64,000 bases of DNA, from positions 7,936,001 through 8,000,000 of the forward strand of contig OY969623.1 in the NCBI GenBank assembly GCA_963701675.1. The letters run 5' to 3'. Origin of the DNA: G963701675 sp963701675. GTDB taxonomy: Bacteria; Planctomycetota; Planctomycetia; Gemmatales; Gemmataceae. The translations under genes were made by a program, and so were the position numbers. The notes beneath the pieces are model-generated. The model worked only from the letters and a program-made list of their open reading frames with translations, made no database searches and was not told the origin of the DNA. Of this stretch, positions 1 through 8,273 are shown in pieces; the first letter of the stretch is position 1, and each line of letters begins with the position of its first letter.

Positions 1-2
1 AC

Positions 3-944
3 GTGCTCTGTGCCGGCATCATCGTCGCCGACCACGTTTGTAATCCAATCTCTCATGTGCCTGCCGCCGGCGAACTCGTGACGACCGATCGGATGCTGCT
101 TACCATCGGCGGGTGTGCCGCCAACGTTGCCGTTAACCTGCGAAAAATGGGGGTGTCCGCGGCTGTCTCAGGACGGGTCGGCGATGATGCCTTTGGTCGA
201 ATCGTCGTGGAAATGTTGCAAGCGCACGGTGTGGACATTTCGCATGTACGCACCAGCACCGGCTGCAACACTAGCCAAACGATGATCGTGAACGTTTCCG
301 GGGAGGACCGGCGGTTCATTCACAATTTCGGCGCCAACGCCGAGTTTCGCGTAGCCGACATACCCATAGGACCAAAGGCTCAGGGCAAAGTGCTATACTT
401 GGGCGGTTACCTGGTTATGTCGAACATTCGCACCGAGGAGTTGGCGACGAGGTTTGCCGCGACACGTCGTAGCGGCGCCCTAACGGTTCTGGATGTCGTA
501 ACTCCTGGGCCCGGCAAATACGAATCGGCGTTCCTCAACCTGTTGCCGCATGTCGATGTCTTCCTTCCGAATCAGCACGAGGCCGAATTGATTTGTGGCG
601 AGTCCGATCCGGTGCGGCAGGCCGAGGCTTTCCGCGGAATGGGGGCGCGGACGGTCGTCATCACAATGGGCGCGGATGGATCCGTGTTGCTCAGTGACGG
701 CGTTCGACTTCGGGCCGGTGTCTATCCCATGCCCTATGTGGACGGCAGCGGCGGTGGTGACGCCTTTGCGGCGGGGTTTATCTACGGACTGCTGAATGGA
801 ATGAAACCGTCCGATTGCCTTCGCGTGGCCAGTGCTCTTGGGGCAAGTTGCGTGCGCGCCGTCGGTACGACTCCCGGTGTCTTCACCCGATCAGAGTGCG
901 AGACTTTCATGGATTCGCATAACCTCGCGGTCGAATCGTTGTAG
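3..944 (+). CDS. PfkB-family carbohydrate/nucleoside kinase, 5' end at window edge
   Basis: Predicted ATP-dependent kinase of the ribokinase/PfkB superfamily, phosphorylating a sugar or nucleoside in the cytoplasm; the substrate cannot be told. The first signature is seen as GGCAANVAVNLRKMG near residue 37. The second, DGSGGGDAFAAGF, lies near residue 250; its GGGD holds the expected catalytic Asp and the anion-hole glycines. The 313 aa match the usual family length of about 300-320. The first usable codon is a GTG at base 3, directly at the window edge, so the true start may lie a few codons upstream. A secreted protein gene follows 6 bp after the stop on the same strand and may be co-transcribed. 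Confidence 0.85.
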   Translation: MLCAGIIVADHVCNPISHVPAAGELVTTDRMLLTIGGCAANVAVNLRKMGVSAAVSGRVGDDAFGRIVVEMLQAHGVDISHVRTSTGCNTSQTMIVNVSGEDRRFIHNFGANAEFRVADIPIGPKAQGKVLYLGGYLVMSNIRTEELATRFAATRRSGALTVLDVVTPGPGKYESAFLNLLPHVDVFLPNQHEAELICGESDPVRQAEAFRGMGARTVVITMGADGSVLLSDGVRLRAGVYPMPYVDGSGGGDAFAAGFIYGLLNGMKPSDCLRVASALGASCVRAVGTTPGVFTRSECETFMDSHNLAVESL

Positions 945-950
945 AATCGA

Positions 951-2120
951 ATGAGGATTCGAGTCTCTACCAACATGTGCTTCAGCGTGACGAAGGTAAC
1001 ACGGCAACTTGGCGTCGGTAGCATCCGCGTGTTGGCACTGTTGACGGTGCTCAGCGCCTGTGTCGTGGTGTATGCACAGACTCCGGATAAGGCTTCGCCC
1101 AAGACCCCAATGCAAGCGCCGTCTACGCCGTCGAAAACGCCGCTTCCCAAATTGGAAGAGCCGCAAGTGGGGGACGATGACGACGGACTCTTGAAGCTCC
1201 CAAAAGAGGATACGAAGAAGGACCGGGAAAAGACCACGAAGCGTTATGAATTCCGACCGGTTACCGACTGGCCGAATCGAATCGATTTGCTGATTCGCCA
1301 AAGCCAAACTCCAATGGCATTTCGAACGATCGTTGCCGCCGGTACCGAACTGACGGTGCGGGAACGTACCGAGCTTTCGTATCAGGCTTTGAATGAACTT
1401 GCCGCACGCGCCGAGACGTCGAGGGTGCCGGCGAGCAGTCTTAAGCAGGCCAAAGATGCCCGCGAAAAGGCGAAACAGTTGACTGATCCGGTGATCGATC
1501 GAGCGATGGAGGCGATGGAGGAGCGTCTCAGCGTACAAGTCATTGTTTCCGACTTGCAGTCGCTCCGTGAGTTTTTGGAAAAAGGGCAGTGGGGCCAGGC
1601 CGCGAATCGGGCACAAGTCCGGCTGTTGCAGACCGAGCTACCTCCAGAAGTACGAACGTTGCTGGACGCCGTGAGCCGTGTTGGCCGAAACTCGCACGCG
1701 CTTGGCTTGCTCCAAGCCGCGCTGCGTGGAGCCGAGCGTGGTCGTAGCGTTTCCGAGACGGCCGATGTACTCCGTCGTTTGGACGACATGGATCAGTTCT
1801 CTCCGAACTTGCAAACACTTGTAAAGAGGTGGCTCGCTCTGACCGACTTGCGTGCGGCGATCGAGACGCCGTGGCAAAAGCCGCCCGCAGTGAGTGCCCT
1901 ACGAAAAAGCCTCAACAACTCCGGGTTGACCAACGAGCAGTCGGACGAGATGTCCCAAGATTTGGCAGTCAAGATGTTGCTCGACGGGTTCCCCAACGAA
2001 GCTCGAAAAATGCTCTCGGAAAGCGGATCGGCGAGCCATGCCGAGGCCCTCCTGCGTGATTTGACTTCGGTAATCCTCGGATCGGGTAAAGTCGAGAGGC
2101 GCAGATTCAACACACGATAA
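951..2120 (+). CDS. Exported protein of unknown function, N-terminal part (frame breaks near 2,100)
   Basis: No family recognised. Residues about 22-43 form a hydrophobic signal-peptide-like segment ending VVVYAQ, followed by a Pro/Lys/Thr-rich acidic linker and then a mostly alpha-helical, charged region. The frame ends in TAA at 2,118. However, the -1 frame is open from 2,090, carries protein-like sequence (QIQHTISSPEWNIPGRPPAS), and runs without a stop into the next reading frame, ending at 2,716. The span 951-2,716 is 1,766 nt, one short of a multiple of three, as a single missing base would give. I infer that this and the next entry are one gene of about 588 codons split by a frameshift between 2,091 and 2,117. 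Confidence 0.6.
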   Translation: MRIRVSTNMCFSVTKVTRQLGVGSIRVLALLTVLSACVVVYAQTPDKASPKTPMQAPSTPSKTPLPKLEEPQVGDDDDGLLKLPKEDTKKDREKTTKRYEFRPVTDWPNRIDLLIRQSQTPMAFRTIVAAGTELTVRERTELSYQALNELAARAETSRVPASSLKQAKDAREKAKQLTDPVIDRAMEAMEERLSVQVIVSDLQSLREFLEKGQWGQAANRAQVRLLQTELPPEVRTLLDAVSRVGRNSHALGLLQAALRGAERGRSVSETADVLRRLDDMDQFSPNLQTLVKRWLALTDLRAAIETPWQKPPAVSALRKSLNNSGLTNEQSDEMSQDLAVKMLLDGFPNEARKMLSESGSASHAEALLRDLTSVILGSGKVERRRFNTR

Positions 2121-2173
2121 GTTCACCGGAATGGAACATCCCAGGTCGGCCGCCCGCCAGCGTCAGGCCGTTT

Positions 2174-2716
2174 TTGCCTTCTGCGGAACGCAGCAAATGG
2201 CAGCCGCCGAAATCGAACTCCGCCGAAATAAAACCGGCTCCGTCGCAGGAGTTGGTCCGCATGGAGAGTTCCTTGCTAAAGGAATTGCGTAACGCGCTGG
2301 AAACCGACAATGAAACCGCCCAAGAGAGCGTGGCGGAAGTGTTGGGACAGGTTAGGCAGCAACTTCGAGAGCGCAAACAACGAGACGACGACGACGTGAA
2401 GGGTTTCACCGAATTGGAGTCGCTCGTGCAAAGACGTCTTGGTCCCGTTGATCGCTTCGTCGCCCGGCAACTACGGCAAAAGGGCACTAAGACGGACGAC
2501 ATCGCGGCCATACTGCTCACGTATCCTGTGGTGTCTGACTCGGATGCCCTAAAGCCGACGTCCCCGCTTGATCTTCGAATGATCCTTCCGGAACAGCACG
2601 CACTTTATCTGGCTCAATTGGTCGGCGCTGGCGCGTTGCCTCGCCCGGCATTCGTTCTGGCCGCTGACTGGGCCGTGTTGACGGAAGTGGCGCTGGCGCC
2701 GTTGGACCGTAGCTGA
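2174..2716 (+). CDS. C-terminal part of the frameshifted exported protein
   Basis: No family recognised. The TTG at 2,174 is only the first formal start codon. The frame is open back to 2,090, and the extra upstream residues look coding, so this is best read as the continuation of the gene beginning at 951. It is helical and highly charged, with a DDDDVKGF stretch and a C-terminal hydrophobic segment around residues 140-170. The stop TGA at 2,714 is followed 23 nt later by the ATG of a membrane-protein gene. It could instead be an independent small protein, but no ribosome binding site is evident before 2,174. Confidence 0.5.
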   Translation: MPSAERSKWQPPKSNSAEIKPAPSQELVRMESSLLKELRNALETDNETAQESVAEVLGQVRQQLRERKQRDDDDVKGFTELESLVQRRLGPVDRFVARQLRQKGTKTDDIAAILLTYPVVSDSDALKPTSPLDLRMILPEQHALYLAQLVGAGALPRPAFVLAADWAVLTEVALAPLDRS

Positions 2717-2739
2717 CCACTTCGGTGTGGAGATGACGG

Positions 2740-3135
2740 ATGCCGTCGAACCCGAATCCATTGGAAAGGTCTCGATTGGCCAAGCGTCCTCCTCCTTTCA
2801 CGGATTCCCCACCCCTGCCGGCGCCTCGACCGCCGTGGATGCCAAGTTTGGCGCGACCGAAGCGTGAAGTGCCGACACTTCGGCTGGACCACATCCTGTT
2901 GGCAATACTCTTGGTGAACCTGCTGGTGCTCGGTGCCATTGCGATCAAGCATCTCGGCATCACCCAGTCGCCTCAGATAATCTGCATGGTTGTGGCAATC
3001 GCTTTCGGGCTGGTGCTGGGCGTCACCCGTGCACGCCTGAGGCATGTGGTAGTTCGGATCTGGTGGGTAGTGCTGGGCGTTGGACTGGCCGCGGCCGCGT
3101 GGTGGTTCGTCCCAACCATCGGCGGATTGAATTGA
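2740..3135 (+). CDS. Membrane protein, N-terminal part (in-frame TGA at 3,133)
   Basis: A Pro-rich cytoplasmic N-terminus of about 48 residues is followed by three predicted membrane segments, approximately residues 50-68, 75-92 and 103-125. It ends at TGA 3,133-3,135. Downstream the same frame stays open with protein-like sequence (WTAERETQQLLQELHRM) straight into the 3,184-3,927 coding region. The 16 codons between the TGA and the ATG at 3,184 contain no ATG, GTG or TTG. The simplest reading is one protein of about 395 residues, with a membrane anchor and a long helical soluble domain, interrupted by a nonsense codon. No function recognised. Confidence 0.6.
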   Translation: MPSNPNPLERSRLAKRPPPFTDSPPLPAPRPPWMPSLARPKREVPTLRLDHILLAILLVNLLVLGAIAIKHLGITQSPQIICMVVAIAFGLVLGVTRARLRHVVVRIWWVVLGVGLAAAAWWFVPTIGGLN

Positions 3136-3183
3136 TGGACCGCCGAACGAGAAACGCAACAGCTCCTGCAGGAACTGCACCGA

Positions 3184-3927
3184 ATGCCAATCGGAGACGG
3201 AACCGCATATGAAGCCAATTTGGCCGCCCAACAACGACTCATCGCCGAATTCCCCGAGCTGGCAGTGGGCTTTGAGGAATCGACAAAAGCTTGGGAGCAA
3301 TTGAGCGTCGACGAATGGAAACGGCAGCTTCGGGAGCTACCGCCCGGAGACTTCACGTCGTTCAAAACACTACGGGACAACTACACAAAAGTGCCTGGAG
3401 GCGAGCTGGACGACGAAGAGTTAAACTGGTTCAAACGAACCTACGACGCGATGAAATCCGGAGATATTGATGCCGCCCGTGCCGCCCGCGCGGTGCTGCG
3501 ATCCGATCCGTATTGGGCCAAGCAAGTCCAACGCTGGGAGGAGTCGTGGGCGACACGAACCATCGCCGATGCCATAACCAAAGCCGAGTCCCGGGCCAAA
3601 AGTGACCCGATCGGCGCATCGGGTAAATTGCACGAGATCGCAATGGACTTAGCCCAACTTGGTTTACAAGAGAAAGCCCTGGCGAAATTGAAGGTCCAAC
3701 GCATGCAGACCTTCCAGGCCGGTCTCGCCGCAACTCAGCGGGAAGCCCTCGACTTGCTGAAGAAAGGTCGATATCAATCCGCACTCGCCGTTACGGAAAA
3801 GCTGAAGAAAGAATTGGCGAATGAGGCCAAAGCGCTGCGCCAGGAGACTGAACTGGCACAATTGGTCGACAGTTATGGATTCCTCGCGGACCTCGCGCGG
3901 CAAGCGGGCAAGTCCGATCCAAAGTAA
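3184..3927 (+). CDS. Helical soluble domain continuing the interrupted membrane protein
   Basis: 247 aa in the same frame as the membrane segment upstream, ending in TAA. It is almost wholly alpha-helical and charged, with TPR-like spacing (for example AFLADLARQ-like helices near the C-terminus and ALAKLKVQRMQTFQAGL around residues 160-176). No family name can be given. ATG 3,184 has no convincing Shine-Dalgarno sequence, which supports the view that translation should come from 2,740 through the TGA at 3,133. Why the TGA is present (mutation, sequence error or recoding) is unresolved. Confidence 0.6.
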   Translation: MPIGDGTAYEANLAAQQRLIAEFPELAVGFEESTKAWEQLSVDEWKRQLRELPPGDFTSFKTLRDNYTKVPGGELDDEELNWFKRTYDAMKSGDIDAARAARAVLRSDPYWAKQVQRWEESWATRTIADAITKAESRAKSDPIGASGKLHEIAMDLAQLGLQEKALAKLKVQRMQTFQAGLAATQREALDLLKKGRYQSALAVTEKLKKELANEAKALRQETELAQLVDSYGFLADLARQAGKSDPK

Positions 3928-3972
3928 TCCGATACCGATCCTCAAAACTTCGTGCTGCGCCTTGAACGAGGC

Positions 3973-4386
3973 CTATTCATTAGGCCCGTGCAGATGTTCG
4001 AGCAACCGGTCGAGGAAAGCCGCCTGATCGGGGTGAATGACTCGCCGTGCCTCTTCAATGTTGAAGAACGCTACCTGGTCGATCTCCCATGAGGCGGGAT
4101 GCGGGTCGGCGTCGCCCGGCAGTTCACCGCCGTAACAATGAACGCGCTTACGGCTCTTGCGGTAATTGATGAAACCTAGGGAAAAGAGTTTCTCAACCGT
4201 TACACCGGTTTCTTCCCACGTTTCTCGCCGCGCCGTCACCTCCCGATCGGTCTCATCCGGATCCGGTTCACCCTTTGGAATTCCCCATGGTGCATTCCGG
4301 TTGTAGTTCCCGGACGGGTGAATGAGTAGTACTTCCAGACCGTTGGAGTTTGGTCGATAGAGCAAGGTGCCTGCAGCGTGTTTCAT
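3973..4386 (-). CDS. Nudix hydrolase
   Basis: Small cytoplasmic pyrophosphohydrolase of the Nudix family, expected to cleave a nucleoside diphosphate linked to another group, with Mg2+. The Nudix box is visible as GEPDPDE...RETWEETGV in residues about 39-62. It has one residue more than the canonical spacing between the first Glu and the REUXEE core, so the helix-loop may be slightly distorted. The 137-aa length is typical of MutT/diadenosine-polyphosphatase-like members. The gene starts with ATG at 4,386, stands alone on the minus strand, and converges with the helical-domain gene ending at 3,927. Confidence 0.85.
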   Translation of the reverse strand: MKHAAGTLLYRPNSNGLEVLLIHPSGNYNRNAPWGIPKGEPDPDETDREVTARRETWEETGVTVEKLFSLGFINYRKSRKRVHCYGGELPGDADPHPASWEIDQVAFFNIEEARRVIHPDQAAFLDRLLEHLHGPNE

Positions 4387-4439
4387 ACCAGGTCAAACGG
4401 AAGTTACCAGGGATTGAGTTGTTTCCTTAGACAAGGCTG

Positions 4440-5024
4440 TCAATTGGGTTCCTCCAACCCCAATCGCCGCGCGATCCGCGTAATGGCGCGTGTGTATTGC
4501 ATCCGAAGCGCGTCGGGGCTGCTGCCCATCTGTTCCGCGATTTCAGCCCATGACCGACCCGCCAGGCGGAGATCGGCAATCAGCCGTTCCTCATCGGACA
4601 GCCGGGTTCGCAGCTCACGTTCTAGCTCCTCGCGCGAAACAACCTGACTCGGTGTTGGTCCCGGGGCGACGAAGGCGGTGCCGGCGTCCGCGGATACGAT
4701 GCCTTCTTTCGGATCACGTCGTGCAGCACCGGCTTTACGAGCGTGGCTAATGATCTTGTTCTTGGTCATTGTCGCCAACAGGTTAAGCAGCTCGCGAGGT
4801 GTCTCCAGCTCCACTTGATCGGAGGCCGCCGCCTGAAAAAACTTCGCCAACACCGATTGACAGATGTCCATCGTGTCCAGGACGCGCCGCAGTTTGGGAT
4901 TAGTGAGGCGGCGGCGAACCATCAGGCGAATCGTCGGCTCGTATTGGCGCACGAGGTCCGTGGCGGCCTGCCGGTCGCCGGCTTTGACGCGTGCGATCAA
5001 CTCCTGAAACTCGGTTTCCGCCAT
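4440..5024 (-). CDS. ECF-type sigma-70 family RNA polymerase sigma factor
   Basis: 194 aa when started at the ATG at 5,024 (MAETEF); an in-frame start 13 codons upstream is less likely. Region 2 is seen around residues 1-85, with AATDLVRQYEPTIRLMVRRRL and a planctomycete-style DTMDICQSVLAKFF. Region 4 near residues 140-190 (LSDEERLIADLRLAGRSWAEIAEQMG...RMQYTRAITRIARRL) is the -35-binding helix-turn-helix. It lacks an adjacent anti-sigma gene, as is common in planctomycetes, where such factors pair with protein kinases. A divergent SBBP exported-protein gene starts 280 bp away, but a regulatory link is only a guess. Confidence 0.85.
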   Translation of the reverse strand: MAETEFQELIARVKAGDRQAATDLVRQYEPTIRLMVRRRLTNPKLRRVLDTMDICQSVLAKFFQAAASDQVELETPRELLNLLATMTKNKIISHARKAGAARRDPKEGIVSADAGTAFVAPGPTPSQVVSREELERELRTRLSDEERLIADLRLAGRSWAEIAEQMGSSPDALRMQYTRAITRIARRLGLEEPN

Positions 5025-5304
5025 TGCGCTGCCCTCGGCAGATTGCCTGCGGCACGATTCCAACCGGAAAACGCGGGGAACGGAGATTTTTTAGGAATAT
5101 TTGTTCGTAACGGCGGAGAATTGCGTTTACCCTGTGGCATGAGCAGGTAGCGAATCGGGAGGGCCGTAAGACCGTAAGTTGCACAAAGATGGTTGACAGC
5201 CGAGCTTCGTAGCTATCAAATGTGGGTTCACGGCAGCATTTGTGAGACCCCCAACACGACCCTCGACGTCCACCGACCGATTTCACCCCTGCTTGGAGCA
5301 CGCC

Positions 5305-8241
5305 ATGAACACAACATTCGAGCGTCGCAGCAAGCGTCGGCGGTCGAAAAACTGCCGCCCGCTATTGGAGCAACTTGAATCCCGGCTACCGGTAAGCGAC
5401 ACCGTTGTGGGAGTCTTCACTGCGCTGGCGGTCTATGAGCTCGGGCGCATGGCGTGGGAGCCCATATGGGAGGACGTAGGCATTTCGCCGCGCCTATCGC
5501 CGCTGCAAGTAGGCGACGAAGAGTCAGCAGCGGTCGCCGCACTTTCGCCTGATCAAGTAGAGATAGCAGTACCAATTCATTCCGAATCGCCCGATATTGC
5601 GACAACGGCGGAGGATCCGCAGGTAGCTTACTCGGACTTGGTCGACGCTCGCATGTACCGCCGCCTTGAGAATGTCGCTTTACCGCATCGTGCCAACGGC
5701 AGTAGCGGAATCGCCGTTGCATTCGAGACGCTCAATAGTGCGACTTACTCGAGAGGCGGCATGAACATAACGGTCGGCGCCTCAAGCGGTGTGCGGTCCC
5801 CCATGGCGGGCCTGATCAGACCGCGACAACAAGCAAGCGCCCAAACCGTATCTCCCAAGACGATGGTCGCCGCGGACAGCGCCAGACTCCCGCTCCGCTT
5901 TGAACCTAATCATGGCCAAACGGATTCCCAGGTGGATTTCCTTGCACGTGGCAATGGCTATACACTCTTCCTCACACCTGACGAAGCAGTGATGTCGTTG
6001 CACCAGGCTGACGTTTCGGCCGTGGTGCGGATGCAACTCCTCGATGCCGATCCCGCGGCAATGCCCGTTGCATCGCAACGTTTGGCCGGGACCGCCAATT
6101 ACTACCGTGGAAGTGATCCGTCCGAATGGTACGCCGGCATCAACACATTCGGCCGGGTGGAGTATCACAACACATATCCCGGTATCGATCTTGCGTATTA
6201 CAGCAATGCGGGTGAATTGGAGTATGACTTCATCGTGTCGCCCGGCGCCGATCCCGCGGACATTCAATTGAACTTTGAGGGCGCGCGTAACGCTTCGATC
6301 AATCCCTCCGGCGACTTGATACTCGAAACGGCCGCCGGCGATATCGTCCAGCCTCGGCCGATCCTATATCAGGAAGTGGACGGTGCGCGACAGGAAGTGG
6401 CGGGGGAATTCAGAATTCAGAATTCAAAACCCGGAAGTTACTCATCAATCGTCACTTTTGACGTCGGGCCGTATGACACGGGTCGGCTGTTGATCATTGA
6501 CCCGAAGGTGCAATATCGATTCTTGCTTGGCGGCAGTTTCAATGATGAGACGTTCGCCATCTCGATGAACGCCAGCGCGAAGCCAACAGTGACCGGCTTT
6601 ACTGATTCGCCGGACTTCCCAACCGCCGGTAACGGAGACCCGAGTTACAACGGCCAACGAGATGCATTCGTGACGCAGCTAACGGCAGACGGGACTGACA
6701 TTTTGTATTCAACCTACCTCGGCGGCTCTCATCTCGACGAAGGCCGCGGAGTCAGCGTGGATTCTCAAGGAAACACTGTCGTCACCGGATTCACTGAGTC
6801 CATCGATTTTCCAGCGGTCAGCCCGATTCAGCCGAATCTCAGCGGCGTCCGCGATGCATTCGTAACCAAATTGAATCCGACCGGCGCCGTCACGTTCTCG
6901 ACGTTTCTCGGCGGTAACGGCATGGAAGAAGGCCGTGGAATCGCAGCCGGTGTCAACGGCGAGGTTGCGGTTACCGGGATTACTTCGACGACTAGCGGTC
7001 CGGTTTTCCAAATCAACCCCGTCCCCGGTGGATACGGCGGCGGCAATAGTGATGCGTTCGCAACGAAGTACCGGCTACAAGCTGGCGGAAATGCCGTCGT
7101 GTTTTCGACGTATTTGGGAGGCGCACAAAACGAAAATGTCGGCTTCAACGCACTGGGCGGCGGCACGACCATCGATAACGCGGGAATCGTATATGTGACC
7201 GGCGCAACCAAGTCTTTCGATTTCGACATTACACCTGACGCGTTTCAGATCTTTGTGCAGGGACCGCAGGATGCGTTCGTTTCCAAGATCGCCCCGGTCG
7301 GATTCAATTTGATTTACTCGACTTACCTCGGCGGAGATGGGACCGAGGAAGGGAACGGCATCGGCATCGATCAGGTTCAAAACATGTACGTCGCGGGGGC
7401 CACTAACTCGAACAATTTCGACATCACTCCGGGCGCGTTCCAGAATACACTGAACGGCGTACGGGACGCCTTCGTTACTCAGTTCGGGCAAATGGGTAAT
7501 CCGCTAAACTATTCAACGTACCTGGGCGGAGATGAAGTCGAAATCGGCGAGATCGGCCACGGCATCGCGGTGTCACCGGCGGGCAACGCATTTGTAACGG
7601 GTTTGACGACGTCCCACAACTTTCCGACGCGAAATCCAGTACAGCCAGAGTTTGGAGGCGGCCAATCCGATGCTTTCGTGACCAAATTCCTTCCCGAGGG
7701 CAACGTCAAATACTCCACTTACTTTGGAAATGTCGCTACGGAGTTTGCACGCGGCATTGCCTGGGCGGCGGACCCTGGCCGTGGCGGACAATGTGGTCGC
7801 GGTGGGCTCCGCGATGACCCTTGCGATATGGCAGCCATTACAGGGCCGACGAGCGAAGAACCTCCTGGAGGAGCATTCGTCGCTGGTATAGCGGAGTGCC
7901 CTTGCACACCGAGCGGACTAACCGCTACTCCAAAGCCCGGCGGCATCGTCCTTTCCTGGGTTGATTACTGTCCTGAGTACACGACGAAGTTTTACATCCA
8001 CTGGTGGATTGAAGGCGATCCCGACGAGCAGCCTCCGATCGAGGTAACTCCGACGTCGCCGCCCCTGGTTTTCCATCACGGCGGTTTGGATCCAACTAAG
8101 ACGTACTATTTCAAGATCATCTCCGAAAACAGTTGTTGCGAATCGGGTTATTCCAACACGGTATCTTCGACGCCGTTTCCGCGCGCGGTGGGAGTCGGGT
8201 CATCTGCCACCGATACGCCGCCACCGTCGAGTATTCCGTAA
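5305..8241 (+). CDS. Large exported SBBP-repeat protein with LEPR-XLL-like N-terminus and FnIII-like C-terminus
   Basis: 978 aa from ATG 5,305, which has GGAG seven nucleotides upstream. A basic N-terminus leads to LLEQLESRLP, matching the LEPR-XLL-type motif found at the start of many planctomycete surface proteins. A conserved domain begins near residue 195 (RFEPNHGQTDSQVDFLARG) and precedes SBBP-type beta-propeller repeats with the recurring signature DAFVT-K...YSTYLGG. A fibronectin-III-like segment with a Cys-rich start (ECPCTPSGLTATP) lies in the last 100 residues. It is expected outside the cytoplasm, with a structural or adhesive role. A short EcoRI-site-like tandem repeat is inserted in frame at 6,406-6,426. 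It is a paralogue of the genes at 32,087 and 43,491(-). Confidence 0.85.
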   Translation: MNTTFERRSKRRRSKNCRPLLEQLESRLPVSDTVVGVFTALAVYELGRMAWEPIWEDVGISPRLSPLQVGDEESAAVAALSPDQVEIAVPIHSESPDIATTAEDPQVAYSDLVDARMYRRLENVALPHRANGSSGIAVAFETLNSATYSRGGMNITVGASSGVRSPMAGLIRPRQQASAQTVSPKTMVAADSARLPLRFEPNHGQTDSQVDFLARGNGYTLFLTPDEAVMSLHQADVSAVVRMQLLDADPAAMPVASQRLAGTANYYRGSDPSEWYAGINTFGRVEYHNTYPGIDLAYYSNAGELEYDFIVSPGADPADIQLNFEGARNASINPSGDLILETAAGDIVQPRPILYQEVDGARQEVAGEFRIQNSKPGSYSSIVTFDVGPYDTGRLLIIDPKVQYRFLLGGSFNDETFAISMNASAKPTVTGFTDSPDFPTAGNGDPSYNGQRDAFVTQLTADGTDILYSTYLGGSHLDEGRGVSVDSQGNTVVTGFTESIDFPAVSPIQPNLSGVRDAFVTKLNPTGAVTFSTFLGGNGMEEGRGIAAGVNGEVAVTGITSTTSGPVFQINPVPGGYGGGNSDAFATKYRLQAGGNAVVFSTYLGGAQNENVGFNALGGGTTIDNAGIVYVTGATKSFDFDITPDAFQIFVQGPQDAFVSKIAPVGFNLIYSTYLGGDGTEEGNGIGIDQVQNMYVAGATNSNNFDITPGAFQNTLNGVRDAFVTQFGQMGNPLNYSTYLGGDEVEIGEIGHGIAVSPAGNAFVTGLTTSHNFPTRNPVQPEFGGGQSDAFVTKFLPEGNVKYSTYFGNVATEFARGIAWAADPGRGGQCGRGGLRDDPCDMAAITGPTSEEPPGGAFVAGIAECPCTPSGLTATPKPGGIVLSWVDYCPEYTTKFYIHWWIEGDPDEQPPIEVTPTSPPLVFHHGGLDPTKTYYFKIISENSCCESGYSNTVSSTPFPRAVGVGSSATDTPPPSSIP

Positions 8242-8273
8242 GGCCTCGGACGAAGTCGTTTCGAGTGATCCTC

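Noticed and set aside
3133..3177. Selenocysteine at the TGA in the membrane protein at 2,740-3,927.
   Set aside because: There is no Cys or other redox context, the next codon is Trp after a membrane segment, and the hairpin has a mismatch and a TGCA loop. A lost Trp codon or error fits better.
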